Origin: Actinomadura cremea
Lineage (GTDB): Bacteria; Actinomycetota; Actinomycetes; Streptosporangiales; Streptosporangiaceae
Direction of reading: 5' to 3'
Assembly: GCF_014648495.1 (NCBI RefSeq)
Contig: NZ_BMRF01000038.1
Coordinates: 1 to 32,098 of the forward strand
DNA: 32,098 bases
In this document: one piece after another, positions 31,994 to 32,098 of the stretch
Position numbering within the stretch: position 1 is the stretch's first letter
Layout: every line of letters begins with the position of its first letter
Made by a program: the position numbers and the translations under genes
The notes under the pieces: generated by a model
What the model was told of the DNA's origin: nothing
What the model saw: only the letters and a program-made list of their open reading frames with translations
Database searches by the model: none

Positions 31994-32098
31994 TCACGCT
32001 ATCTGCAGTTCGGCGACGGGCTTGGCGTGCTGCCGGACCGGTCGCGTCACCTGCTTGGCCAGGCAGGACGGCACCCCCGCCGCGTCACCGGCCGTTCG
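31994..32098 (-). CDS. C-terminal end of an unidentified protein (partial)
   Basis: The minus strand is open from the window edge to TGA at 31994-31996 and encodes 34 residues (AGDAAGVPSCLAKQVTRPVR, then QHAKPVAELQIA). Third positions are nearly all G or C, as in real genes here, and the stop lies 37 bp upstream of the PPOX start, suggesting co-transcription. Too short to identify; could also be non-coding. Confidence 0.4.
   Translation of the reverse strand, partial: RTAGDAAGVPSCLAKQVTRPVRQHAKPVAELQIA

Noticed and set aside
1-32098. CRISPR arrays, rRNA operons, insertion-sequence transposases, riboswitches
   Set aside because: No regularly spaced direct repeats, rRNA-like sequence, DDE-type transposase frame or recognisable aptamer was seen.

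Overview
The window is very GC-rich with strong third-position GC bias, and carries families typical of filamentous actinomycetes: a HTH/DUF5753 plus DUF397 pair, a F420/PPOX oxidoreductase, and SLP1/pSAM2-like integrase remnants. It most resembles a Streptosporangiales/Thermomonosporaceae-type chromosome such as Actinomadura; this is inference from gene content, not a match.

Layout. (1) 1-436: the end of a HTH-type regulator overlapping a DUF397 gene, closed by a 13-bp hairpin. (2) 437-20112: a defence island of two modules. The first is a leftward, translationally coupled pair encoding a DISARM-type SNF2 helicase (DrmD) and a very large adenine DNA methyltransferase (DrmMI-like), with a divergent gene encoding an SF1 helicase that carries a coiled-coil insert, a single phospholipase-D (HKD) motif and a C-terminal DUF5710 module. 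No drmA, drmB or stand-alone drmC is present here. The second is a complete rightward type III Wadjet operon, jetABCD (DUF2397, DUF2398, SMC-like ATPase, DUF2399 Toprim nuclease), in which neighbouring genes overlap or almost touch. (3) 20113-23000: a scar zone with two tRNA 3' halves (Phe-type and Tyr-type), each followed by a hairpin and a decayed, convergently oriented tyrosine integrase, with small element-like genes and a secreted protein between them. (4) 23123-32098: ordinary chromosomal genes (a zinc-ribbon DUF1963-like protein, a SUKH gene without a visible start, a winged-helix protein, an aldo/keto reductase shortened by in-frame deletions, a VOC protein divergent from a YafY/WYL regulator, a membrane protein, a methyltransferase, a fumarate-reductase-like flavoprotein, a PPOX enzyme), interspersed with gene debris.

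How it fits together. In known DISARM the methyltransferase marks self DNA while helicases act on incoming unmodified phage DNA. Here the usual DrmA/DrmB partners are missing and a helicase-nuclease fusion occupies the divergent position, which makes this the best candidate for an undescribed variant system. Wadjet proteins extrude loops and cut closed circular plasmid DNA. The island would therefore combine anti-phage and anti-plasmid functions, and it ends against integrase/tRNA scars that suggest arrival by site-specific integration.
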